A stretch of 64,000 nt of DNA from Arundinibacter roseus (GCF_004348825.1 NZ_SMJU01000011.1:121403-185402); one strand, 5' to 3'. Counted from the stretch's first letter, positions 38,501 through 47,685 are shown. The notes: generated by a model from the letters alone, not told the origin. A program made the numbers and translations.

Positions 38501-39713
38501 AACCCCATTTTTTGAGCATACACATCAGATCGGCGTTTTACAAAATACCCGAGAGTACACCTGGATTCGGGTATTGGACAATGGTATGGGGATTCCCTCG
38601 CAAGACCTCGAACACGTCTTTGACCGATATTACCGGGTTACCGAAGCTGAAAAACAAAAGATGCTGGGTTCAGGAATTGGGCTTTCCCTGGTCAGGAGTC
38701 TGATTTTGTTGCATCGGGGAGTCATCAAAATCAGTAGTCAACTTGGTCATGGGACTGAATTTTTGGTTGGGATTCCGGTGGGTTCTTCCCATTTCAAACC
38801 AGAAGAACTCCTCTCCGTACCCGACTATCAGCTTGATGATTCTTCTATTAAAGCCCTCGAAACTAAGCAGTCTCTGGAAGAAACGTTTGAGCTAATCTCT
38901 GAAAATCAACCAAAAAATGACAAATCCCAGATCAAAAAACTCCTCATTGTAGAGGATAATGACGAACTACGGCATTTCCTAGCCGATAGTTTTATGGGGC
39001 AATACCACGTCATTGAAGCGACTGACGGACTGACGGGGTGGAACCTGGCTCAGGAAGAACTTCCCGACCTCATCATCAGCGACATCATGATGCCCCAAAT
39101 GGACGGCGTTGAGCTGTGCCAACGCATCAAAGACAATCTGGACACCAGCCACACCCCCGTGATTCTGCTAACTGCTAAAACCTCCGATGAAAGTAAAATT
39201 GCAGGTTCTGAATCAGGGGCTGATGCCTATTTGACTAAACCATTCAGTTTTAAATTACTCCAAATAACCATTAATAACCTGCTCGAAAGTCGCCGTAAAC
39301 TCAAAGAACTCTATGCACACGATGCGCTCGTGGAGGCCCGGGAAGTAGGAACTACCAGGCGTGATAAAGAATTTATTGATTTGATAATCAAAGTTGTAGA
39401 GAAAAATCTGGACAATACCGAACTTGAAATTGAGGACATTGCTCGTGAAGTAGGTATGAGTCGTTCCAAGCTCTACACCAAAATCCACAGCCTGACGGGT
39501 CAACCTGTGGGTGATTTCGTTCGTAAAATTCGTCTCAAAACCGCTGCCAAGATGATTGTTTGTGAAAACGTCTCGATCACAGAAGTCATGGAACGGGTGG
39601 GGATTCAGAGTCAATCCTATTTTACAAAAGCCTTCAAAAAAGAGTTCGGTAAAACCCCTACCCAGTACCTGCACGATTTTGTGGTGGAAAGCGAAATAAA
39701 TAAAAGTGTTTAA
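35532..39713 (+). CDS. Hybrid two-component system regulator (HTCS) with an in-frame TAA at codon 27
   Basis: The full frame from ATG 35532 is about 1393 codons, a normal HTCS length. A signal peptide (codons 1-20, ending ATAQ) is followed by VFR-stop-LTVDQGLTHTDATDLVQDQNGFVWIAT; the TAA at 35610-35612 replaces one residue (expected His or Tyr) in the first propeller repeat. The rest is intact: Reg_prop repeats, Y_Y_Y domain, one membrane helix (about 797-822), HisKA with His near 854 (NISHELRTPLS), HATPase (SNAIKYT, DNGMGIP, GSGIGLSL), receiver with Asp near 1183 (DLIISDIMMPQMDG) and an AraC-type HTH. It would sense an oligosaccharide in the periplasm and switch on the PUL. Initiation downstream of the stop (GTG 35679) would give a protein without an export signal. 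Confidence 0.92.
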
Positions 39714-40079
39714 CTGGGTGTCAGCTCGGATTTAAACCTCTCATTTATGTAGCCGGTAGTGGTGGCCTATGAAGCAGCAGCAGGGATAATCAATCATCTG
39801 AAACACCGATCCGGTCCTGAACGATGTAAGATCCGTATCGGAGTATAATTCACCCAGCAGACTTTCAAATTCCCGGAACCATCCCCCGAGCCGACTGTAT
39901 GAAGAGTTTACCCAGCAAGGGAATTTTTATTGCCTATGGGCTTTTTCAAGATAAAATGCTTCCGAGAGCCTTAACGGAAAAAAGCACATCTGCTGTTGAC
40001 CCAATATCCGATGGTTTCCATCTCAGGCCCGAGACAATCGGGAAAAGTTCGGCATAATTTTAAAGTATTACAACTACCA
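39714..40079. other. Gene-free stretch
   Basis: About 370 bp between the regulator and the first 1.16-kb repeat. I see no open frame with recognisable features on either strand, and no clear hairpin followed by a T run. It may contain decayed mobile DNA. Confidence 0.5.
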
Positions 40080-40167
40080 AAAAAGGCTAATTCCAACTTG
40101 ATTCTTTTTGATAGTAAAGCCAAGTTTACTCACATGTTCGTCATTGTATAAATCTACAAATTAGCCC

Positions 40168-40647
40168 CTACATCTGCCCTGACGCCTTCAACTCCGCCGA
40201 ACCGAAAAGCGCCGAAAAACGCTTGCACCAGACCAGCACAAACATCCGCTCGTCTACTTTGGCATTGTTGGGCAGCGTGAGATAAAAATTGCCGCTATTT
40301 TCCAATTCAACTAGTTCGATGAAATTTCGGGCTCCTGTATCTTCTGAGAGGTAAACCCGAAGATCAGGGCCTTGGTCAGTCTTAAAGGCCTCAAACACCA
40401 GGGTATAGGTAGTGCCTTTTCTGTACAATTTGGCCGTGCCCGAGGTAGAGTAACGTCCCCCGTTTTTGAAATCCCCCTGAGAAATCAGCGTTTGGGTAGA
40501 AGCGTCAAAGGGGGTACCGGTAGTACCCATGGCGTTTGAACCGGGTGTAATATCTACGTTATTGACCGGCGTCAACTCTTTGTTTTTGCAGGAATACAGG
40601 GTGAGCAGAGCAAAAACAAGCAGGCTATTGACTAGTACTTTTCTCAT
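40168..40647 (-). CDS. DM13-domain lipoprotein, copy 1
   Basis: A 159-residue lipoprotein (lipobox TLYSC). The mature part fits the DM13 domain: QGDFKNGGRYSTSGTAKLY, YTLVFEAFKTDQGPDLRVYLSED, GNFYLTLPNNAKVDERMFVLVWCKRFSALFGSAEL. The Cys in VWCKRF is the conserved DM13 cysteine thought to act in electron transfer. The function is unknown. A copy about 95% identical by eye is at 46674-47153; about eight residues differ, mostly conservative, which suggests both copies are or were under selection. Confidence 0.88.
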   Translation of the reverse strand: MRKVLVNSLLVFALLTLYSCKNKELTPVNNVDITPGSNAMGTTGTPFDASTQTLISQGDFKNGGRYSTSGTAKLYRKGTTYTLVFEAFKTDQGPDLRVYLSEDTGARNFIELVELENSGNFYLTLPNNAKVDERMFVLVWCKRFSALFGSAELKASGQM

Positions 40648-40749
40648 TATCTGTCAGTTTTGGTTTGTTTTGACTTATACGTTACCAAAAATGAATGGGT
40701 TGCGTGTCATCATTTTCAAATTCATTTTTAAAACGATAAGGAGAAAAAT

Positions 40750-40974
40750 CGTTGACCTATAAGTTCAGAAAAAGCTTTGAGTAACAACTAAACAAAGGCC
40801 GGAGGCTTAACCGTCTTCGGAGACAACTACTTCAAAGCCTATCGCCCAGTGGAGGATAGGCACTCCCCTAGGTACCTGAACATGCCTTCCGACAATGCAT
40901 TGGTGGAATATGCCAATAGGGCTGACTTGTATGGATTTGCCTTCGTCAACCGGTTTGAGCTTAGGAATTGGTAA
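40750..40974 (+). pseudogene. Remnant of a phage-like gene, copy 1
   Basis: From 40795 the frame reads KAGGLTVFGDNYFKAYR, PRYLNMPSDNALVEYA and YGFAFVNRFE, which aligns with the longer decayed gene at 59482-60013. Upstream, FE-stop-QLN and a one-base frame change match its SFEYQIN segment. The 3' half of the gene is missing. It is not expressed as a protein in any useful form. Confidence 0.7.
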
Positions 40975-41178
40975 CTTCCAGAAAAAGTGGAGGGAAAGTG
41001 GACGTGAGAAAAATTTTATTAGACGAATTTTAAATTGTTCCAAATACATCAGGATTTAAGGCCGTTGTGCTATCTTGTCACTGTTTAAAATTCAGTCAAA
41101 ACGTATAATCTGGTTTTACGCTATGGCATCAGAACATGTGATGGCAAAATATTCCGCTTACACACCCCCACGGTCCTT

Positions 41179-41245
41179 TCAATTGCGGGTATACTTCATA
41201 TTGAGGTATAAACGCAATTGAGTTTCGTAGATATGGATGTTGGGC
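41179..41245 (+). other. Cassette-row leader A: hairpin plus GTTGGGC core
   Basis: TCAATTGCG (41179-41187) pairs with CGCAATTGA (41213-41221) and a further TATAC/GTATA pairing extends the stem. Seventeen bases later stands GTTGGGC (41239-41245), which fits the integron core GTTRRRY. Two other leaders of the same design occur at 47686 and 60192. I read it as the fixed (attI-like) end of the row. Confidence 0.55.
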
Positions 41246-41337
41246 AGAAATTGAATAAAAAAAATCAACTTCGCCCAACAGGCAAATGGGTGCAATATGC
41301 TTAGGCTTTGCCAACAGACTGCACCCATTTGCCAACC
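41239..41337 (+). other. ORF-less mini-cassette A1 with attC-like site
   Basis: It starts with GTTGGGC, has only 27 bases of AT-rich filler, then GCCCAAC (41273-41279), the exact complement of its own 5' core. A perfect 14-bp inverted repeat follows (41281-41294 with 41320-41333), and the next core-like GTTTAGGC begins at 41338. This is the complete layout of an integron cassette without a gene. Confidence 0.6.
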
Positions 41338-41391
41338 GTTTAGGCGTCTTTGTAAAACAGACATAGAAACGAAACGACAAATTAGAAATTA

Positions 41392-41940
41392 ATGACAATT
41401 ATAAAAACAGAAATTCCTAAAAATTCACTTCTGAAAACTAACAATATGACTTATGATTATATTGACAGCTTTCAAGGAGAGTATATTGACAAATTTCAAA
41501 ATATTGGGACAACCGAAATTGGAAAATCATTTTTTTCAAGTGGACCAAAATGGATTGACAAATTATTTGCATTCAGAAATAAATTGATTGGACTTTTCGG
41601 ACTAAAAACTTCCGGGACAATAACCAACAGACAAAAAATTATTGATAATTTTAAGGGCGAAAAAGGGGAGCAAATTGGACTATTTAAAGTATTTGACAAA
41701 ACATCTAACGAAATAATTTTGGGCGAAGATGATAAGCATTTGAATTTTAGAGTTTCTTTGTTTATTGTCAAACAAAATGAAAGCAAAACAAACAAAAAGT
41801 TAATTATTTCAACAACAGTAAAATTTAATAATTGGTTTGGGCGACTTTATTTTTTACCTGTTCGACCATTTCACATATTAATTGTTCCGACAATGTTGAA
41901 AGGGATAATAAAAGATATTGAACGACATAACGGAAAATAA
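41392..41940 (+). CDS. DUF2867 family protein
   Basis: A 182-residue protein of unknown function. FFSSGPKWIDKLFAFRNKLIGLFGL, GLFKVFDKTSNEIILGEDDKHLNFRVSLF and TVKFNNWFGRLYFLPVRPFH are the DUF2867 pattern. No signal peptide. It is clearly more AT-rich than the PUL genes and is the only gene of cassette A2; it starts 54 bp after the cassette boundary and ends 10 bp before the attC-like site. Members often occur alone in accessory DNA of Bacteroidota. Confidence 0.85.
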   Translation: MTIIKTEIPKNSLLKTNNMTYDYIDSFQGEYIDKFQNIGTTEIGKSFFSSGPKWIDKLFAFRNKLIGLFGLKTSGTITNRQKIIDNFKGEKGEQIGLFKVFDKTSNEIILGEDDKHLNFRVSLFIVKQNESKTNKKLIISTTVKFNNWFGRLYFLPVRPFHILIVPTMLKGIIKDIERHNGK

Positions 41941-41950
41941 ACAACGACCA

Positions 41951-42088
41951 GCCAACAGCACTTACACGCAAGTGGGGTTCTGTGGTTAAATTTAGCTTTG
42001 TGCTTCGTATCAAGTGTGGTGCTGTCAACACAGTTCAGTGCTTTTATATCCGCTTCTTCCCCAGGCACCAAACCATTAGCGGTCAGCT
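41951..42088 (+). other. attC-like site A2
   Basis: It opens with GCCAACAGC and the stretch CACGCAAGTGGGG also seen in sites B1 and A3, contains the internal motif TTTGTGCTTCGTATC (41996-42010) and ends in ATTAGCGGTC. The two arms pair poorly here, unlike B2, C1 and C2: the left half resembles B1 and the right half (CCGCTTCTTC) resembles B2, as if the site were a mosaic. Confidence 0.5.
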
Positions 42089-42120
42089 TAAAGGACAACA
42101 ATCATATAAAAAATATAACA

Positions 42121-43260
42121 ATGACAGAAAGGAAAAAAATAGCAATTATAGGGGGTGGAATAGCAGGATTAACCTTTGCTCGTTGTTTAACAATTAAGGA
42201 CTATGAAATCCATATTTTCGAGAAAAAAGAACAATTTGGAGAAATTGGGGCAGCAATTAGTGTTTTTCCAAATGCACTTTGTGTTTTGGATGAGTTAGGC
42301 TTACTCAACACTATTTTAGAGAGTAGTGGTCAATTTAAAACTGTTTATTTGAAAACAGACAAAGGCACTATTTTAAGTAAGTCTGAACCGAAAAGCGACT
42401 ATCCTGTAATTTGCATTCATCGAGCAGATTTACACTCGATACTTTTAGAGAATATTGACGCAAAACTATACAAGAATTACGCACTGAAAGACTTATCTCA
42501 CCTTGAAAACGGTCAAATAAGTTTGTTGTTTGATAATGGAGAAACCCAGGTATTTGACGCTGTAATTGGTGCTGACGGAGTGCGTTCAGTAGTTCGTCAG
42601 CACATCATTAATGACGGAGAACCCATTTTCAGGGGATATAATATTTGGCGTGGTGTAGTAAAAACAAATTTTGACATTGGATATGCAAGTGAGACCTTTG
42701 GTAAAGGACAAAGGGTTGGAATAGTACCAATCAAAGACGGTGTTTATGGTTGGTGGGCAACTTGTAATGAAGTATATATGCAAGATGACAAGCCTGAAAC
42801 CACCAAAGAAAAACTTAATCGCCTTTTTGGGGATTGGCACTATCCCATAGCAGACTTGATTAACAATACAGAGCACATTTTAAAAAATAGCTTATTAGAC
42901 AGAAAACCTCAAAAAGGTTGGACAAATGGGAATATTACTTTACTTGGAGATGCTGCACATCCCACAACGCCAAATTTAGGCCAAGGTGGTTGTATGGCTA
43001 TGGAAGGTGCATATATTTTGGCAAAATCAATTCAAAAATATGGTTTGACCAAAAAGGCTTTTGATCGGTATGAAGAAATACAATACCCACGTTCTGAAAA
43101 CATTGTAAATGAGAGTTTAAAATTGGGGAGAATGGGACAACTCACTAACCCTGGTCTAATCTTATTGAGAAATTTTGCATTTAAAGTAATGCCATCGAGT
43201 GTGGCTATGAAGATGATTGACAAGTATTTTTCGTATAGAGTAACAAGCCTTGAAATATAA
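42121..43260 (+). CDS. FAD-dependent monooxygenase (TetX/UbiH-like class A)
   Basis: A 379-residue flavoprotein. ATG 42121 gives MTERKKIAIIGGGIAGLTFAR with the dinucleotide-binding GxGxxG at the right distance; the longer frame start at 41998 lies in the attC-like site. Other motifs: DAVIGADGVRSVVRQ (DG motif) and NITLLGDAAHPTTPNLGQGGCMAMEGA (GD motif). Such enzymes hydroxylate small aromatics or antibiotics; Tet(X) inactivates tetracyclines and belongs to the same branch, but this protein cannot be called Tet(X) from sequence reading alone. Single gene of cassette A3, AT-rich. Confidence 0.88.
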   Translation: MTERKKIAIIGGGIAGLTFARCLTIKDYEIHIFEKKEQFGEIGAAISVFPNALCVLDELGLLNTILESSGQFKTVYLKTDKGTILSKSEPKSDYPVICIHRADLHSILLENIDAKLYKNYALKDLSHLENGQISLLFDNGETQVFDAVIGADGVRSVVRQHIINDGEPIFRGYNIWRGVVKTNFDIGYASETFGKGQRVGIVPIKDGVYGWWATCNEVYMQDDKPETTKEKLNRLFGDWHYPIADLINNTEHILKNSLLDRKPQKGWTNGNITLLGDAAHPTTPNLGQGGCMAMEGAYILAKSIQKYGLTKKAFDRYEEIQYPRSENIVNESLKLGRMGQLTNPGLILLRNFAFKVMPSSVAMKMIDKYFSYRVTSLEI

Positions 43261-43261
43261 A

Positions 43262-43345
43262 GGCCGAACTGCAAACAGAATCTGCACGCAAGTGTGAGTA
43301 CAGTACTTCTAAGAAGGTGAAGGGCTAAATTCAAGCTTCGTGAGT
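43262..43345 (+). other. attC-like half-site A3 (truncated)
   Basis: After the monooxygenase gene come GCAAACAGAATCTGCACGCAAG and AGTACTTCTAAG, the left half of an attC-like site. The complementary right arm is not found, so the row ends in a broken site. From about 43346 to 43635 no gene is seen. Confidence 0.45.
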
Positions 43346-43440
43346 CTAATAGTGTGTATTAGTCAACACTAGATCTGACAGTTGAGTTTTTTATTGATAC
43401 GTGAGTAGATTTGTAAAGAAAGTATAAAGTTTAGGAAATT

Positions 43441-43517
43441 TGTCAGTCTGAGCGAAGTTGAAGCCAGTCTGCCGGCGGGCTTCGACCGCCAGGCGGCCCT
43501 GTTCGGTCAGCCTGACA
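43441..43517. repeat. Intergenic palindromic repeat
   Basis: TGTCAGTCTGAGCGAAGTTG at the left is largely complementary to TTCGGTCAGCCTGACA at the right, with an inner GC-rich palindrome. It resembles the scattered BIME-like intergenic repeats of Bacteroidota genomes. It marks the transition from the cassette row to resident DNA. Confidence 0.5.
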
Positions 43518-43635
43518 TTCATGTTCTTTACGGGCCAATTCATCCATCAATAACAATTCCACGTTTAATTTCCAAAACACCAAATTTAATTCTTGGATCG
43601 TTTCGTGGATCTTCACCATGGGATGCTATCGAAGA

Positions 43636-46233
43636 TTACTTCCCAAATTCCAGCCATCGAAGATTCAGGGCCTTCCAGATATTGGCTCCTCCCGATGTTT
43701 CACGATATACTACATACAAATCATGAAGTCCCGAATTTGGTCTTAGGGTAGTGGTTTTTTCTTCCACATCTTTGCCATCGACCGGAACTTCGGCAATGAT
43801 AGGACCCAATGGGCTATCCATTCGAAATTCCAGCGTTCCGACTAGTTTCGGCGTGTATAAATTGGTCTTTACCGTACTTAAACCACTTAAATCCAGATTC
43901 TTAAAACAGATCCAGGCACCGTTTTCATTAAAACTCATAGTAGATGTTCCAGGAGCGGCTGAATTTTTCTTTGCTACTTTTTGGAATATCTCTGCATCTG
44001 ACGCATACAACTTGGCCGGACGCAGGCGAAGCATATCCTGCCCTAACAGGCCTCCGGTGTCGGTGTAGCGGGCAATCATAAAATAGCTTCCCTGCGACTG
44101 ATTGAGTTTTACCTTTCCCTTTGACGGAATCTGCGGACTCGGTTTGTTTAGTGATAGAATGTACCGAACCATCTCCGCGGCATCTTCCTTCAGCAGCTGC
44201 GGGTGCGCCGACATCACGTGGTCTTTGGTCCAATCCCCACCCCCTCCGTTAATAATTTTATCGGTTAGCTTTGGAATGTCATCCTCCCGGTAGCGTGCCG
44301 CAACTTCCAGATAACTAGGCCCTACTGAGGCAGCATCAAGAGCGTGACATGCTTTACAATCACTTTGTTCCATGAGCGTTTTGCCCTTCATGGTTACTTC
44401 CCCAGTAGCCATTATACCTGCTACGTCTTCGCCCTCGGGCAAGTAATGAAGCATTACCTTGGTGCGTTTAGGATCAGAAACTTTGTCCTCCCGATCAGAT
44501 ACCCTGACCTGATACTCTACTTCGCTTTCCCCAAAATAAAACGAGCGATTCCCCTTCCAGTCCACCCTGACCGTCGGCGGCTCGTTACCTACGCGTATAG
44601 TCAGGCTGTTTTCGCTCGATTTTCCCTTAGAATCTGTAACCCGCACACGACTTTTGTACATACCGGGTTTAGCAAAAGTGAACGTTGCATCGAGTCCGGT
44701 ACGTTGGGGGGTATTTGCGGTAAAAAACCATTCGTATTTTAGGGAATCGTTTTTATCGTAATCAAAGGAGCCCTTGGCCGAAAACGAAACTTTCAGGGGA
44801 GCTGCTCCCACAGTTTTATCGGCTGTAATTTTGGCCACCGGAGTGCGGTTACCTTCATTGTACTCAATCCGTACCAGCCTGGCATCGGTATTTTTGGCCC
44901 GCCAGTACGTACCGTATTCCAGCATGTAAAGTTCGCCTTTTTTTGAAAAAGCCATATCAACGGGATGGTTAAATTCGGTCTCTGGCAGAAAACGATCCAA
45001 TTTATCAAAATCTCCGTTTTCTTTCATTTTAACCGTAAAGACCCACCCGCGCATCCAGTCATACACAAAAAGTTTTTTGTCAAAATAGCGAGGGAATTTA
45101 CCCGCAAAGTTTTCATAATCATCGTAATAGTACACCGGGCCGGCCATGGCATTGCGCCCTCCGGTGCCCAGCTCAGGAAACTCGGGAGAATCAGCATAGG
45201 GATACCAAATAAAGGCGCTTTGGGCGGGTGGTAATTCTTTCAGTCCTGTACTGTTGCGGGAAAAGTTTATCGGTCTTTGGGTGTCAAAAAGTTCTCCTGA
45301 TTTTTTTACGTCAAAATCGTAGCGATAGTAGGGCTTATTATTGCCGACAAACATCGGCCATCCAAAATTTCCTGCCCGACGAGCCTGATTGATTTCATCA
45401 TGCCCTCTGGGGCCGCGCATCAGGCTGTCATTGCCGGCATCCGGGCCTACTTCCCCCCAGTACAGAAAGTCGGTACGCCTGTCTACCGAAATCCGGAACG
45501 GATTGCGGCAGCCCATCACGTATATCTCAGGACGGGTATTTGGAGTACCTTTGGGAAACAAGTTTCCTTCGGGAATGGTATAAGCACCATCCATAGTAGG
45601 AAGAATACGCAGAACTTTGCCGCGCAGGTCATTGGTATTGCCGGAGGATTTGAGAGCATCAAATCGGACTCGTCCGGGCCGGTCATCCGAAGGTGAATAG
45701 CCGTCTGATTCAAAGGGATTTGTATTATCGCCCGTGGAAAGGTAGAGGTTTCCCTTTGCATCAAAGGCAAGCGAGCCTGCCGAATGGCTGACCCCTTCGT
45801 GTAGCAACGGCACACGCAAAATTTCTTTTTTGTTGATTAAACCATTGGCTGTAAGCTCGAAACGGCAAAGCACATTGGTATACCCTTCATTTTGAGGTTC
45901 GGGGTCCCCGAAATACATGTACAGCCAATGATTGGTCGTGAAGTTGGGGTCGAGGGCCAAACCCAGCAGGCCGTCTTCGGCTGTGGCGCGAACATGTAGT
46001 TTGGCAACCAGCTTTTTCTTATTGGTTTTCGGGTCAAAACTGTTGAGATTACCGATTCGTTCGATATAGTAAACAACCCCATCGTCGGCAATGTCCAGTT
46101 CCATGGGTTCGTTCAGATCATCGTCCAGCACAACTTTGGTAAAACGACTGTCATCTGGTTTTGATGGAACGTCCTGGTCGGTGGTGAAACCGGTAAAAAA
46201 TATGATCAATAAAAGAAATTTCAACCTGGTCAT
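43636..46233 (-). CDS. Secreted sugar-dehydrogenase-like propeller + PKD + cytochrome c + CBM6-like protein
   Basis: An 865-residue exported protein (hydrophobic N-terminus ending FTTDQ). Order: PQQ-dependent glucose/sorbosone dehydrogenase-type propeller (about 30-460: EDGLLGLALDPNF, GSLAFDAKGNLYLSTGDN, IYVMGCRNPFRI), PKD domain (about 465-555: FTFAKPGMYKSRVRVTDSKG), cytochrome c with heme motif CKACH (near 625), and a CBM6-like C-terminus (SQGSYFMIARYTDTGG, GLHDLYVVYRE). It probably oxidises sugars in the periplasm and passes electrons to its heme. It stands alone between the two 1.16-kb repeats, so it may be resident DNA split from the rest by the duplication. Confidence 0.9.
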   Translation of the reverse strand: MTRLKFLLLIIFFTGFTTDQDVPSKPDDSRFTKVVLDDDLNEPMELDIADDGVVYYIERIGNLNSFDPKTNKKKLVAKLHVRATAEDGLLGLALDPNFTTNHWLYMYFGDPEPQNEGYTNVLCRFELTANGLINKKEILRVPLLHEGVSHSAGSLAFDAKGNLYLSTGDNTNPFESDGYSPSDDRPGRVRFDALKSSGNTNDLRGKVLRILPTMDGAYTIPEGNLFPKGTPNTRPEIYVMGCRNPFRISVDRRTDFLYWGEVGPDAGNDSLMRGPRGHDEINQARRAGNFGWPMFVGNNKPYYRYDFDVKKSGELFDTQRPINFSRNSTGLKELPPAQSAFIWYPYADSPEFPELGTGGRNAMAGPVYYYDDYENFAGKFPRYFDKKLFVYDWMRGWVFTVKMKENGDFDKLDRFLPETEFNHPVDMAFSKKGELYMLEYGTYWRAKNTDARLVRIEYNEGNRTPVAKITADKTVGAAPLKVSFSAKGSFDYDKNDSLKYEWFFTANTPQRTGLDATFTFAKPGMYKSRVRVTDSKGKSSENSLTIRVGNEPPTVRVDWKGNRSFYFGESEVEYQVRVSDREDKVSDPKRTKVMLHYLPEGEDVAGIMATGEVTMKGKTLMEQSDCKACHALDAASVGPSYLEVAARYREDDIPKLTDKIINGGGGDWTKDHVMSAHPQLLKEDAAEMVRYILSLNKPSPQIPSKGKVKLNQSQGSYFMIARYTDTGGLLGQDMLRLRPAKLYASDAEIFQKVAKKNSAAPGTSTMSFNENGAWICFKNLDLSGLSTVKTNLYTPKLVGTLEFRMDSPLGPIIAEVPVDGKDVEEKTTTLRPNSGLHDLYVVYRETSGGANIWKALNLRWLEFGK

Positions 46234-46583
46234 TTTAATGCCGTTTACAAAAAATTATGACAATGTACTATTTCATTATGCTTCCCCAGATTTAAAAAGA
46301 TGTTTACTTACAAAATTTAACTACACGTACCGGAACACCAGCCGTCATGCTTAGCGTGATTTTCCCATTTTTAATAAAACCATGGTGCGGGTCACCCAGA
46401 CGAACCTTAGCAAACTGGAAAAGAGCGGGAGTAGCCACTTGGGGTCCTGAATCTACCCAATGGTCGTCAAATTACCTGGCATGTCAAAGGGAATCGCAGC
46501 GTCGCCCCTCCCCGATCTGTGTTTCTTTTTAGTAAGTTTTAGTTGGGCTGGTAGGAATAGATAAAATATTGCAGTGTTGCAAC
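46234..46583. other. Gene-free stretch
   Basis: About 350 bp upstream of the dehydrogenase gene; it should contain its promoter. A 61-codon frame here has no family features. No repeat or hairpin stands out. Confidence 0.4.
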
Positions 46584-46673
46584 CCAAAAAAAGCTAATTC
46601 CTACTTGATTCTTTTTATTAGAAAAGTCCTGTTTGCTCACTTACTCGCAATGTGTGTATCCACGAATTAGCCC

Positions 46674-47153
46674 CTACATCTGCCCTGACGCCTTCAACTC
46701 CGCCGAACCAAAAAGAGCCGAGAAACGCTTGCACCAGACCAGCACAAACATCCGCTCGTCTACTTTGGCGTTGTTGGGCAGCGTGAGATAGAAATTGCCG
46801 CTATTTTTCAATTCAACCAGTTCGATGAAATTTCGGGCTCCTGTATCTTCTGAGAGGTAAACCCGTAGATCAGGACCTTGGTCAGTCTTAAAGGCCTCAA
46901 ACACCAGGGTATAGGTAGTGCCTTTTTTGTACAATTTGGCACTGCCCGATGTAGAGTAACGACCCCCGTTTTTGAAATCTCCCTGCGAAACCAGCGTTTG
47001 GGTAGAAGAATCAAAGGGGGTACCGGCAGTACCTATTGCGTTTGAACCGGGTGTAATATCTACATTATTGACCGGCGTCAGCTCTTTGTTTTTGCAGGAA
47101 TACAGGATGAGCAGAGCAAAAACAAGCAGGCTATTGACTAGTACCTTTCTCAT
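46674..47153 (-). CDS. DM13-domain lipoprotein, copy 2
   Basis: A 159-residue lipoprotein (lipobox ILYSC), nearly the same as the protein at 40168-40647. Substitutions by eye: Thr/Ile before the lipobox, Met/Ile and Thr/Ala in the linker, Ala/Ser and Ile/Val before QGDF, Thr/Ser and Arg/Lys in the first strand, and Glu/Lys in ELVEL-NSG. The conserved Cys in VWCKRF is kept. No partner redox gene is adjacent. Confidence 0.88.
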   Translation of the reverse strand: MRKVLVNSLLVFALLILYSCKNKELTPVNNVDITPGSNAIGTAGTPFDSSTQTLVSQGDFKNGGRYSTSGSAKLYKKGTTYTLVFEAFKTDQGPDLRVYLSEDTGARNFIELVELKNSGNFYLTLPNNAKVDERMFVLVWCKRFSALFGSAELKASGQM

Positions 47154-47254
47154 TATCTGTCAGTTTTGATTTGTTTTGACTTATACGTTACCAAAAATGA
47201 ATGGGTTGCGTGTCATCATTTTCAAATTCATTTTTAAAACGATAAGGAGAAAAA

Positions 47255-47480
47255 TCGTTGACCTATAAGTTCAGAAAAAGCTTTGAGTAACAACTAAACA
47301 AAGGCCGGAGGCTTAACCGTCTTCGGAGACAACTACTTCAAAGCCTATCGCCCAGTGGAGGATAGGCACTCCCCTAGGTACCTGAACATGCCTTCCGACA
47401 ATGCATTGGTGGAATATGCCAATAGGGCTGACTTGTATGGATTTGCCTTCGTCAACCGGTTTCAGCATAGAAATTGGTAG
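47255..47480 (+). pseudogene. Remnant of a phage-like gene, copy 2
   Basis: The same fragment as at 40750-40974, with the same stop in the FE-stop-QLN stretch and the same loss of the 3' half, so decay preceded the duplication. Its end differs slightly (RFQHRNW then stop). Confidence 0.7.
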
Positions 47481-47685
47481 CTTCCAGAAAAAGTGGATGG
47501 TAAGTAGACGTAAGAAAAATATTCCTTAAACGAATTTTGAATTGTTCCAAATACATCAGGATTTAAGGCCATTGTGCTATCTTGTTACTGTATAAGAATC
47601 AGTCAATACGTATAATGTGGTTTTACGCTATGGCATCAGAACATGTGATGGCAAAATATTCCGCTTTCACACCCCTACGGTCCTT

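Larger units (their letters stand above)
40080..41238. repeat. 1.16-kb direct repeat, copy 1
   Basis: This segment reappears in the same orientation at 46584-47745, near-identical over most of its length and more divergent over the first 90 bp. It holds a DM13 lipoprotein gene, a remnant of a phage-like gene (about 40750-40974), and a leader that ends in a hairpin just before a cassette row. Similarity stops at the GTTGGGC core (41239), where the first cassette begins. The last third is also recognisable, more diverged, at 60020-60260. Confidence 0.9.

Noticed and set aside
35679..39713. HTCS gene starting at GTG 35679
   Set aside because: Homologous sequence including signal peptide and first propeller repeat lies upstream in the same frame, broken only by one TAA.
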